Source: Kribbella sp. VKM Ac-2568 (GTDB lineage Bacteria; Actinomycetota; Actinomycetes; Propionibacteriales; Kribbellaceae). From it: a stretch of DNA of 64,000 bases. The translations under genes were made by a program, and so were the position numbers. This document shows positions 51,488 through 59,205 of the stretch, piece by piece. Every line of letters starts with the position of its first letter. Position 1 is the first letter of the stretch. The stretch spans positions 310,001-374,000 of the forward strand of contig NZ_SLVF01000005.1 of the NCBI RefSeq assembly GCF_004345365.1, read 5' to 3'. Under the pieces are notes generated by a model. The model was given only the letters and a program-made list of their open reading frames with translations, did not search any database and was not told the DNA's origin.

Positions 51488-52207
51488 TCAGCGTCCAAAC
51501 GCCCAGGCCACCATCAGCGGGAACTCGGCTTGCCAGAACGGGTCGCCGTGGTTTCCGATCCGCTCGGTCATCACGACGTCCGCATCGGCATCTCGCAGTG
51601 CGTCCGCCCACCGGGTCGCGTTCTCGAGGAACCACGGCTCCAGCGTTCCGGCGACGAGGTAGGTGCGCGGAAGAAGGCTTGGCATCACGGCAGGCGGGCG
51701 GTAGCCGCCGCCGGGCGAGGCGGAGAAGACCGCGCCGTAGACGCCCGGATGCCGAAGCCCCATGGCGAGCGCGAGCTCTCCACTCGCCGACACCCCGCAC
51801 ACCGCAGTACGTTCGGCCGGCAACGCGACGCTGAAGCGCGAGCGCACCCAGCTGCGGACGTCCTCGACGAAGAAGCTCTCGTGGGCCGCGAACCGTTCCT
51901 GGTCGAACGTTGGTGAGTACTCGTGGATGCGCACCATCTCATCCTCATCGTCCGTGCGGTAGGCACCGACGATCATCGTGGGCGGTACGTCGGCCGCCTC
52001 GAGGTACCCGCCCCACTGCGAGATCAGCTGGCCGTCACCGGCGAATACGACTGCCTCAGGCGGATCCGGCGGCACGTACACCGTGACCTGCCGGCCGCCG
52101 TCGTACTCGAACGTCTCGGTGACGAGCTCTCCCGCTATCGGATCAGCACGAGCTGGTTCCGGCGCCGATCCGGCACCACCGGGGCCGACGACTGCTTGGT
52201 CATCCAT
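51488..52207 (-). CDS. Alpha/beta-hydrolase esterase (enterochelin-esterase-like)
   Basis: 239 residues from the ATG at 52207 (GAGGTG upstream). Nucleophile elbow TAVCGVSASGELALAMG (G-V-S-A-S), oxyanion/blade YVPPDPPEAVVFAGDG, acid/His region TYLVAGTLEP and RIGNHGDPFW. It resembles Fes/esterase D-like hydrolases. Soluble, no signal peptide. It is on the same strand as the TetR gene, 64 bases downstream. Confidence 0.85.
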   Translation of the reverse strand: MDDQAVVGPGGAGSAPEPARADPIAGELVTETFEYDGGRQVTVYVPPDPPEAVVFAGDGQLISQWGGYLEAADVPPTMIVGAYRTDDEDEMVRIHEYSPTFDQERFAAHESFFVEDVRSWVRSRFSVALPAERTAVCGVSASGELALAMGLRHPGVYGAVFSASPGGGYRPPAVMPSLLPRTYLVAGTLEPWFLENATRWADALRDADADVVMTERIGNHGDPFWQAEFPLMVAWAFGR

Positions 52208-52271
52208 TGGTCGCACCTCGACCTTTCATGGTCGTGACCCTTGCGAAGCGGGCCGCATCTGTGAGTTTGGA

Positions 52272-52925
52272 CTACGTGAGGCTGTTGCCTATGAAGGCCA
52301 GGGTGAGGGCCTCGATCCGGCGGAGCTCGGTTTCGGGGGCATCGCGGAGCGGGCCTTGGCCGGTGAGCACGGCGGTTCCGTGGACGACAGACCAGATAGG
52401 GTATTCGATGCCTTCGCGTCGTTGCGGATCGAGGACGCCGGCTTCCATTAGTTCGTCCAACGCGGCACGCAACAGCCCCAGAGGGGTGCGATCCGATTCG
52501 CCCTTCGCCTCGCCGCGGTCCGCGTAAGCATGCTGCTGCGGCACAGCGAACGCAGTTGCGAACAGGCCGGGTTCATCGTGGGCGAACTTCAGGTAGGCCG
52601 ACCCGATCGAGCCCAGCCGGCGGCGAGCCGCGACCGGGTTGCCGCGTTTGCCGCTGACACGAGCGATGTCCGCGGCCATGCGGTCGGCCAGCTCCTTCAT
52701 CGCCGCAGCGCAGACCTCGGCGAGTAGCTCGTCGCGGTCGGCGAAGTGCCGGTAGGCAGCGTTGGGAACGACGCCGACCATACGGGTGGCTTCGCGAAGC
52801 ACCACGGCGTCAGGCCCCCCGGTGCGAGCCAGTTCGACTCCGGCAGCGACCAGGCCCGCGCGTACGTCGCCACGCGGGCGTCGTCGCCGCGACCGTGGTG
52901 CTTCCTCTGCTGCCGCTTCGCCCAT
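52272..52925 (-). CDS. TetR-family regulator with WHG-type C-terminal domain
   Basis: 217 residues from the ATG at 52925. HTH: DAVVLREATRMVGVVPNAAYRHFADRDELLAEV. The C-terminal domain with GLFATAFAVPQQ and YPIWSVVHGTAVLTGQGPLR fits the WHG domain class. The divergent gene at 53015 encodes an epoxide-hydrolase-like protein. Two matching palindromes lie in the shared 89-base promoter region. Confidence 0.92.
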   Translation of the reverse strand: MGEAAAEEAPRSRRRRPRGDVRAGLVAAGVELARTGGPDAVVLREATRMVGVVPNAAYRHFADRDELLAEVCAAAMKELADRMAADIARVSGKRGNPVAARRRLGSIGSAYLKFAHDEPGLFATAFAVPQQHAYADRGEAKGESDRTPLGLLRAALDELMEAGVLDPQRREGIEYPIWSVVHGTAVLTGQGPLRDAPETELRRIEALTLAFIGNSLT

Positions 52926-52948
52926 GCTCACGCGGTCAGGATAACAAT

Positions 52949-52992
52949 GTGGACACCGTCCACTAAACCGAGCTAATGTGGACAGTGTCCAC
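52949..52992. promoter_or_regulatory. Twin TetR operators
   Basis: GTGGACACCGTCCAC (52949-52963) and GTGGACAGTGTCCAC (52978-52992) are 15-bp palindromes 29 bases apart, each in the context AAT...TAA. The second overlaps the promoter area of the hydrolase gene. Confidence 0.85.
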
Positions 52993-53014
52993 TAACTGTG
53001 AGGAAGGGCCTCTG

Positions 53015-54061
53015 ATGGAGGAGAAGACGAAGCCAGACATGCGCCGCGGCGATCTGGTGCGGGTGACCGCGGACGCCTGGTTCGCAGGCGGACAGCGGAT
53101 TTGGTACGACGCGACGTCTGCAGATGTACTGCCCGACGACGAGGCCGCCGCGAGACCCGGCGTACTGAAGGTCTTCGAGCGCACGACGACCGCAGGGACG
53201 GACGCTGACGCCGTGTGGCTGACGATGCTGCCCGGGTTTCCGGACGGTTCCTACGGCTGGGCTCAAGTGGATCGTCTGCTCCCCGCCGGGCTCGGTCCGC
53301 GGCTGTACGTCGAGCCCGTCGGTCAGGGCGATTCGGACAAGCCCAAGCGCTACCCGCATTCGACATACGGACGAGCCGATCTCGTCGAGGCCTTGTGGCG
53401 GCACCACGGCGTCGGTCGTACTGTCGTGGTCAGTTTCGACTACGGCTCGCTGACGCTGCTGGAACTTCTTCGCCGCCAGGTGGTGGAGCCTGATCGGATC
53501 GCGCCGTCGATCGCGGCGGGCTTCATGGTGAATGGTGGTTTGTTCGCCGACGCGCATTCGCACCCATGGCAGGGAACTCCGATGCTCAGGTCTCCGCTTG
53601 GTGCCCTTGGTGCGCGGGGTTCGCAACACTCGTCGGCGTCGTTCATCCGGGGATGGAAGCAGGCCCGGATGTACTCGCGCGACTACCACCCGAGCCAGAC
53701 CGAACTCGTCGAACTGTGGTCGGCATTGGTCCGCCGGGGCGGAGCAATGTTCCTCCATGACGGTGCCGGCTTCGTCAAGGAACATCGCCGCAACGCGACG
53801 CGCTGGAACTTGGCCGCGCTCGCACGAGAACTGAACGGCACGGTGCCGTTGTACGTCGGCGGCAGCGACGAGGACCCCTACGAGCATCGCCAGCTCACGG
53901 CGGCCCGCGAACGAGTACCCGAAGCCCAGATCATCACCTTCCCAGGCGGCCACCTGACCACCAGCGAGCACCCAAACCTCCTGGCCGATGCGATCACTGA
54001 CATCGCGTCCCGGCACGGAGTAGGCCCCGGTACGCCGACCGCAGACGAGACGAGCGTCTGA
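53015..54061 (+). CDS. Alpha/beta hydrolase (epoxide hydrolase/haloalkane dehalogenase-like)
   Basis: 348 residues from the ATG at 53015 (AGGAAGGG). Landmarks: TMLPGFPDGSYGWAQV (HGFP-type oxyanion turn, here LPGFP), YVEPVGQGDSDKP, and VVVSFDYGSLTLLELL, where the nucleophile is Asp in the S-F-D-Y-G elbow, as in dehalogenase/epoxide-hydrolase enzymes. The terminal His is in FPGGHLTTSEHP. The gene is divergent from the TetR gene and controlled by two palindromes. Confidence 0.9.
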   Translation: MEEKTKPDMRRGDLVRVTADAWFAGGQRIWYDATSADVLPDDEAAARPGVLKVFERTTTAGTDADAVWLTMLPGFPDGSYGWAQVDRLLPAGLGPRLYVEPVGQGDSDKPKRYPHSTYGRADLVEALWRHHGVGRTVVVSFDYGSLTLLELLRRQVVEPDRIAPSIAAGFMVNGGLFADAHSHPWQGTPMLRSPLGALGARGSQHSSASFIRGWKQARMYSRDYHPSQTELVELWSALVRRGGAMFLHDGAGFVKEHRRNATRWNLAALARELNGTVPLYVGGSDEDPYEHRQLTAARERVPEAQIITFPGGHLTTSEHPNLLADAITDIASRHGVGPGTPTADETSV

Positions 54062-54259
54062 CATGCGAGTCGCGGCGTCAATGCTCTTCTGCTGTGGTTG
54101 ATTTCCACGGGCTCGGAACATTTCGCCGCACGCCTTCAGATCCAGAACTTCTGGCCGGCGCTCATCGGTGGGGTGATCGCGACCACGGTCTCGCTCGTCC
54201 TGCACGCGGCGCTGCCGGCTGCCAAGAACTATCGTTCACTCACGGAGGAAATGGCATGA
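54062..54259 (+). pseudogene. Remnant of phage-holin-family (PF04020-like) membrane protein
   Basis: After the hydrolase stop the same frame continues with NALLLWLISTGSEHFAARLQ and FWPALIGGVIATTVSLVLH to a TGA overlapping the methyltransferase ATG. This is the C-terminal half of a small membrane protein of the PF04020 type (NALxLWL..., F-WPALIGAxVxSxVS...). The first 60 residues are missing and no start codon is usable. Confidence 0.65.
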
Positions 54260-55065
54260 ACGACACCGCAATTCCGTCCCAGTACGTGACGACGACGTCC
54301 CGGGCCGACATCGAGCAGGCCCTTGTTGCCGCAGGCAAAGACCTGGACAGGCTTCAGGCCGCAGATCTCGCGATGATGGAGGACTACCACACCGGCGGAC
54401 GAATCGCGACCGGGCAGCTCGTCGACTTGGTCGACATCACGCCGGACAGTGAGGTGCTGGACGCCGGCGCGGGCATCGGAGGAACCGCGCGCTATCTCGC
54501 AGCCCGTTTCGGGTGCGCAGTGGCAGCTGTCGACCTCTCTGACGAGTACTGCGAGACTGCCCGCTGGCTCAACCGTCTCGTAGGCCTGGATGACCGGATC
54601 GTCGTACGTCAGGGGGACGTGACCACGCTGCCCTTCGACGATTCCTCGTTCGACGTCGTGTTCAGCCAGCACGTCCAAATGAACGTGGCCGACAAGGACG
54701 GTCTCTATCAGGAGGCGAGGCGAGTCCTGAAGGCCGGCGGCCAACTCGCCCTGTGGGACATCACCGCCGGCAACGGACGCGAACTCGACTACCCGTTGCC
54801 GTGGGCCGACGTACCCGACCACACCCATCTCAGCACACCAGCAGCCGTGCGTGCCGCCATCGAGGCTGCCGGATTCACCGTCAAGCACTGGAGGGATTTG
54901 ACCGAGGAAGTCGGCACCATGATGCGAACGATGGGATCACTTCCACCCAGTCCGCTCGGGCTTCACGCGTTCGTCCCCAACTTCCGCGAGCGCGTGAAGA
55001 ACCTCAGCGAAGCCTTGACCGACGGCCGCCTTCAAGCCATCCAAGCGGTCGCCCTAGCACGCTAG
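54256..55065 (+). CDS. SAM-dependent class I methyltransferase
   Basis: 269 residues from the ATG at 54256 (GGAGG 8 bases upstream). The SAM site is VLDAGAGIGGTARYLAARFG (motif I), with AAVDLSDEYCETA, VRQGDVTTLPFDDSSFDVVFSQHVQMNV (motif II) and LKAGGQLALWDI. It resembles the small-molecule methyltransferases of the methyltransferase-11/sarcosine-dimethylglycine type. It ends near a hairpin. Substrate is unknown. Confidence 0.92.
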   Translation: MNDTAIPSQYVTTTSRADIEQALVAAGKDLDRLQAADLAMMEDYHTGGRIATGQLVDLVDITPDSEVLDAGAGIGGTARYLAARFGCAVAAVDLSDEYCETARWLNRLVGLDDRIVVRQGDVTTLPFDDSSFDVVFSQHVQMNVADKDGLYQEARRVLKAGGQLALWDITAGNGRELDYPLPWADVPDHTHLSTPAAVRAAIEAAGFTVKHWRDLTEEVGTMMRTMGSLPPSPLGLHAFVPNFRERVKNLSEALTDGRLQAIQAVALAR

Positions 55066-55097
55066 CCAGCGCGTCCGCCGCTGGATGGAGCCGAGGT

Positions 55098-55122
55098 GCC
55101 GCCGCCGGTGACCGGCGGCGGC
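55098..55122. terminator. GC-rich hairpin between convergent genes
   Basis: GCCGCCGCCGGT (55098-55109) and ACCGGCGGCGGC (55111-55122) are perfect 12-bp arms with a single centre base. It probably terminates transcription of the methyltransferase gene. Confidence 0.6.
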
Positions 55123-55271
55123 CCGGGGCGCAGTCGTCCGGGGCGATCGCCAACGGCATCCGGTCGTGGATCCGGCCGATACCGTCCGTCGCGGTGGGAT
55201 TCCCACCCACCTGGGCTGTGCCCTTGCCGAAAACAGCGCCCGCTATCCCGCCCGGCCGAGGCCGGTTGGGA

Positions 55272-56750
55272 TCAGTGCTCGGCGCCGGCTCGGGCGGTCT
55301 TGGGGAGCAGGAAGCCGACCGCGAAGGCGAGCAGGATCCCGCCGACGGTGGCGAGGAGCGCCGCCTGGGTGCCGTCGAGTGCGGCCAGGGCGCGGGTCGC
55401 GGGCGTGGCGTGGGCGACCTTGCCCATGAAGATGGTGCCGATCACCGCGATACCGAGCGCGATACCCACCTGCTCGAGCGAGCCCAGCATTCCCGTGGCC
55501 GAGCCGACCTCCTCGTCCCGGACGCCGCTCAGGATGATGTCGAACAGCGGGACGAAGACCATGCCCATACCGGCTCCGCCGATCAGGTTGGGGACCACGA
55601 GATCCCAGTGCCCGACGTTCAGGCCGGTCAGCGCCAACACGCCGTACAGTCCGATCAGTCCAGTCGCCATCAGCGCCAGGCCGATGTGAAGCAGCTTGCG
55701 ACCGTACTTCTGCATCGCGATCCCGGAGACCGCCGAGCCGATCAGCGCCCCGAAGGCCCAGGGCGCCATCGCCAGGCTCGCGCGGATCGGGGTGTAGCCG
55801 AGGCCGACCTGGAGGAACATGCCCAGGACGAACGTGCCGGCCATCGCACCGAAGAAGACCACCGCGAAGAGCACGCCGGACAGGTACGAGCGGCTCCGCA
55901 GCAGCCGCGGCTCGATCAGCGGGGTCGCGCCGCTGCGCTGCCGGCGGGACTGGTAGACACCGAACCCGGCGAGCACCGGTACCGAGGCGACCAGCAGCGC
56001 CTTCGACCACAGCGGCCAGCCGATCTCGTGACCCTGCACCAGCGGGTAGACGAGGGCAACCAGGCCGGTGCCGGCGATCAGCAGTCCGGGAATGTCCAGC
56101 GAGATCCGGCGGCCAGTGGGCCGGGAGTTCGGCAGGTACTTGGCCGCGACGATGAAGGTGAAGATGCCGACCGGGATGTTCACCAGGAAGATCGCCCGCC
56201 AGCCGGTACCCATCAGGTCCGCGTCGAGCAGCGTGCCGCCGACGATCGGGCCGATCACCGCGGACAGACCCATCACCGGACCGAAGAACCCGAACGCCTT
56301 GGCTCGCTCGCCCGGTTCGAACAGGTCTCGGGCCAGTCCGAAGCCCTGCGGCAACATGATCGCGGCGAACGAGCCCTGGGCCACGCGCGCGGCGATCAGC
56401 ATCTCCGACGACACCGCGAGGCCGCACAGGAACGAGGTCACGGCGAACCCGCCGACGCCGATCAGCAGCGCCTGCTTCCGGCCGACCAGGTCACCGAGGC
56501 GGCCGCCGACGAGGAGCAGGACGGCCAGAGCCATCGTGTACCCGGCGGCCATCCACTGAAGGCTCGCGTAGGAGCCGCCGAGGTCGGCGCGTATGGCGGG
56601 GGCGGCGACGTTCATCACAGTCGAGTCGAGCAGGTCCATCACCGACGCGCTGATGACCGCGGAGAAGGCGAGCCAGCGCTTGCGACGGCGCCGCGGGGCG
56701 GCCTCGACGGCGGCGGCTGCGCTGCGGGGGAGTTCTACGACTGCGGTCAT
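55272..56750 (-). CDS. MFS multidrug transporter, DHA2 (EmrB/QacA) family
   Basis: About 492 residues with 14 helices. ASVMDLLDSTVMNVAAPAIRADLGGSYASLQW is the DHA2 motif D1 with the LD-S-T-xNVA pattern, and GGRLGDLVGRKQALLIG is the loop motif A. It begins at an ATG at 56750 or 56753, both near GGAG; the longer frame from a TTG at 56792 is rejected since it overlaps the operator. It is divergent from a TetR gene, a common efflux arrangement. Confidence 0.93.
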   Translation of the reverse strand: MTAVVELPRSAAAAVEAAPRRRRKRWLAFSAVISASVMDLLDSTVMNVAAPAIRADLGGSYASLQWMAAGYTMALAVLLLVGGRLGDLVGRKQALLIGVGGFAVTSFLCGLAVSSEMLIAARVAQGSFAAIMLPQGFGLARDLFEPGERAKAFGFFGPVMGLSAVIGPIVGGTLLDADLMGTGWRAIFLVNIPVGIFTFIVAAKYLPNSRPTGRRISLDIPGLLIAGTGLVALVYPLVQGHEIGWPLWSKALLVASVPVLAGFGVYQSRRQRSGATPLIEPRLLRSRSYLSGVLFAVVFFGAMAGTFVLGMFLQVGLGYTPIRASLAMAPWAFGALIGSAVSGIAMQKYGRKLLHIGLALMATGLIGLYGVLALTGLNVGHWDLVVPNLIGGAGMGMVFVPLFDIILSGVRDEEVGSATGMLGSLEQVGIALGIAVIGTIFMGKVAHATPATRALAALDGTQAALLATVGGILLAFAVGFLLPKTARAGAEH

Positions 56751-56770
56751 CATCGACTCCAAGCTCGAAC

Positions 56771-56815
56771 GGAACGAACTGTTCTGTTCCAACTCTAGCG
56801 GAACAGAGCATTCCG
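56771..56815. promoter_or_regulatory. Twin operators of the TetR/MFS divergent pair
   Basis: GGAACGAACTGTTCTGTTCC (56771-56790) and CGGAACAGAGCATTCCG (56799-56815) are inverted repeats built of GGAAC/GTTCC half-sites between the transporter and the TetR gene. Confidence 0.75.
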
Positions 56816-56837
56816 TTCAAGTGGTAGGCTGGGTGAC

Positions 56838-57473
56838 ATGACGAAAGCTCTCAGTGGCCGGAAGGCGCAGGCGGCCCGCAACGACGAAGTGATCCTGGCC
56901 GCCGCCCGGGCGGTGTTCATCGCCGATCCCGGCGCCCCGATCTCCGCGGTGGCGGAGCGCGCGGGTGTCGGCATCAGCGCGCTCTACCGGCGGTACGCGA
57001 GCAAGGAGGAGTTGCTCCGCAAGCTCTGCAGCGACGGGCTGGCCCGGTACATCGAGGAGTCGGAGAAGGCGCTCGCCGACGACCGCGAGCCGTGGGTTGC
57101 GTTCGGAGCGTTCCTCCAGGCGCTGGTCGACGCTGACACCAACTCACTGACCCAGCGGCTGGCGGGAACGTTCACGCCGACGCCAGACCTCTGGCAGGAC
57201 GCCGCCCGGGCGGCTGAGCTGAACCAGGCCATCTACGCGCGGACGAAGGAGCACCTCCGGCCGGGGATCGTGGTCGAGGACTTCGGAGTGATCCTGGAGC
57301 AGATCACGTCGATCAAGCTCGGCGACGAGGCTCGGACGAACCAGCTCCGGCATCGGTACCTCACCCTGATGCTGGAGGCGATGCACCGGCCCGGGGAACG
57401 ACCGGGCGGCGGTTCGGAACTCCCGGGACCGCCGCCTAGCAATGACGAACTGACCGACCGCTGGCGGGCCTGA
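56838..57473 (+). CDS. TetR-family regulator of the MFS efflux pump
   Basis: 211 residues. The HTH is AVAERAGVGISALYRRYASKEELLRKL. The C-terminal helices are of the TetR_C_33-like kind. The ATG is 88 bases from the transporter's start, and the interval contains GGAAC/GTTCC palindromes, so it likely represses both genes and responds to a compound exported by the pump. Confidence 0.92.
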   Translation: MTKALSGRKAQAARNDEVILAAARAVFIADPGAPISAVAERAGVGISALYRRYASKEELLRKLCSDGLARYIEESEKALADDREPWVAFGAFLQALVDADTNSLTQRLAGTFTPTPDLWQDAARAAELNQAIYARTKEHLRPGIVVEDFGVILEQITSIKLGDEARTNQLRHRYLTLMLEAMHRPGERPGGGSELPGPPPSNDELTDRWRA

Positions 57474-57666
57474 CTGGTGGGGCGGCCGAGTCAAGGAGGT
57501 GCTCGTTCCCCGCGGTCGGCACGGTGAAGGGCCAGAGTTCGGCGGCGGAGATCTGTTTTGTGCCCTTCGCAGGTCGGACCGGTTAGGCTCCGGCTTAGGG
57601 CGCCGGGCGCAATATGCTTTCGAGGAAGTACCGCCCCTGGCTTTGCTGGACATCAAGGGGGATCGC

Positions 57667-58041
57667 ATGACGGAACCGTCCACAGGCTGGCAGCTCGACG
57701 CCATCACGTACTCCGGAGGCACGCAGGACGGGCCGCGCGCCAACGTGAAGCTCTCCCGGGCTGGTGAACCGGTGCACGGTGAGGGTTCTGGCACCGGGCT
57801 CATCGACGCGGTGTGCCATTCGATCTCGCTGGCGACGGGCGTGGAAGCGCGGGTAGTCGCGTTCCGGGCGTACTCAGTCGGCCCGGGCAGCGAGGCTGTC
57901 GGAGAGGTCGAGCTCGAGGTGGAGCTGCCGGGCCGCAGGGTTGCGGTCCGGGCGTCGTCCTCGGATGTCGTGGAGGCCGCCGGGCTAGCCCTCGTCGCGG
58001 CCCTCAACCAGTACAACGCGAAGCGGCCGGCACGAGGCTGA
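57667..58041 (+). CDS. Free-standing LeuA regulatory (allosteric) domain protein
   Basis: 124 residues from the ATG at 57667 (AAGGGGATCGC). The body matches the leucine-binding C-terminal domain of 2-isopropylmalate synthase (PF08502): VHGEGSGTGLIDAVCHSIS, ARVVAFRAYSVGPGSEAVGEV and DVVEAAGLALVAALNQYN. No synthase TIM barrel is attached, and none is visible nearby. It could regulate or titrate a synthase, or sense a branched-chain amino acid in another role. The longer open frame upstream is rejected. Confidence 0.82.
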   Translation: MTEPSTGWQLDAITYSGGTQDGPRANVKLSRAGEPVHGEGSGTGLIDAVCHSISLATGVEARVVAFRAYSVGPGSEAVGEVELEVELPGRRVAVRASSSDVVEAAGLALVAALNQYNAKRPARG

Positions 58042-58338
58042 GTCCAGTGAGCTGACCGTGGTCCGATGAGCGCGAGCGCCGCCGCCCGCTGCGGTGGGTG
58101 AGTCCCAGGACTGTGGCTCGGTCGGGACCGGCGGAATGCGGCAGATGAGTGCGGTTGCGCTACTCGCAGCCGGTGGCAGGGCGGATGATGTCCGCGAATA
58201 GGGGACATGGCGCCTGCGCGGGGCCGAACGGCGGAGGTCCCGTGAAAACTCTTGCCGATAGCCTGTCGGATCCACCGGACGCCGTTCGTAGCGTAGGTGG
58301 AGGCGGACAGCGGGTCCGCCCGAGCCGAAGGAGCAGAC

Positions 58339-58698
58339 ATGCCCGAGTACCTCATCTACTTCAACCAACAGTGGGTGGGTGAGCACACCGAGGAGTGGTT
58401 CCGCGGGCGCGGGCCACTCGCCATGGCGGTCGTGGACGAGATGAAGGCTGCCGGCGCTTACGTCTTCGCCGGAGGGCTGGAGGAGGAGGACGGCCCGGTC
58501 TACAGCGCCGACCCCACCAGTGGCGACGTGTTGATCACCGACGGACCATACGTCGAGACCAAGGAGTTTCTGGGCGGGTTCGCTCTGGTGGACGTGGCCG
58601 ATGACGAGGCCGCCAAGATGTGGGCGGGCAAGGTCGCGGAGGCATGCGGTTGGCCGCATGAGGTTCGCCGCTTCAAGCCGCAGCCTCAGGCCAAGTGA
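58339..58698 (+). CDS. YCII/DGPF-family protein
   Basis: 119 residues from the ATG at 58339 (AAGGAG). MPEYLIYFNQQWVGEHTEEW, DGPVYSADP, VLITDGPYVETKEFLGGFALVDV and the His/Arg end VRRFKPQP match YciI-like (DGPF) proteins. Family function is unclear; these often accompany SigX5/ECF41-type sigma factors, two of which are 18 kb away. No neighbour shares its strand closely. Confidence 0.9.
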   Translation: MPEYLIYFNQQWVGEHTEEWFRGRGPLAMAVVDEMKAAGAYVFAGGLEEEDGPVYSADPTSGDVLITDGPYVETKEFLGGFALVDVADDEAAKMWAGKVAEACGWPHEVRRFKPQPQAK

Positions 58699-58867
58699 CT
58701 CCATCGCCCGGCTCGGTCCAAAATGGTGAGGAACATCGGCGCGGCTCTCTTGCGTGCTGTATGGACCACCAGCAGCAGTACCTCGCGAAGAAACCTCGTT
58801 CGGGTACCACTGCCACGCCAACACCGGGCGTGCGCTTCTCCGAGACCGCCTGACGCCTAATGGTCGA

Positions 58868-58914
58868 CCGCGATCTCATCGTGGAACGGCTGCCGTTCCA
58901 CGATGAGATCGCGG
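58868..58914. repeat. Perfect 22-bp inverted repeat with 3-base loop
   Basis: Left arm 58868-58889 and right arm 58893-58914 are exact reverse complements, beginning CCGCGATCTC and ending GAGATCGCGG, separated by CTG. No T-run follows, and no gene ends here, so a terminator is not obvious. It could be a DNA- or RNA-level hairpin of a mobile or regulatory element. Confidence 0.95.
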
Positions 58915-59156
58915 AATGCTCGGAACTCGAACCGTCGCAGCTACTGACGTCTCTGGCGTTCGTTGGACACCTGTCGCTGAAGATGCGGCGTAGTGCATAC
59001 ATCGACATGGTCGTCGCCGCGGGCGTGCGCATCCGCCGCTTGCCGAGCGCGCGTGGTCTCGGCAGCGCAAAGACCTGACCGATCGGTTCCCCGACGTCGC
59101 CGCGGCGGCGCCGCAGGATTCGCGTCCGCGGAGGCACCGAGGCGGGATCTCGACAG

Positions 59157-59199
59157 ACGTTGGGAGCAGGGACTTTGCGCACATCCCAGCTCCCAACGT
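59157..59199 (-). terminator. Hairpin 3' of the beta-propeller gene
   Basis: 11-bp arms ACGTTGGGAGC / GCTCCCAACGT close a 21-base loop that contains an inner GGGA/TCCC pair. It begins 7 bases past the stop of the - strand gene. No clear T-run. Confidence 0.6.
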
Positions 59200-59205
59200 G
59201 CTGTC

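Larger units (their letters stand above)
58699..59205. other. Intergenic region with hairpin and no supported gene
   Basis: 507 bases. Frames present on both strands are not family-recognisable and have mixed codon usage. It holds a perfect 22-bp inverted repeat (58868-58914) and, at its right end, the terminator-like hairpin of the next gene. It may be relic coding sequence. Confidence 0.6.
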
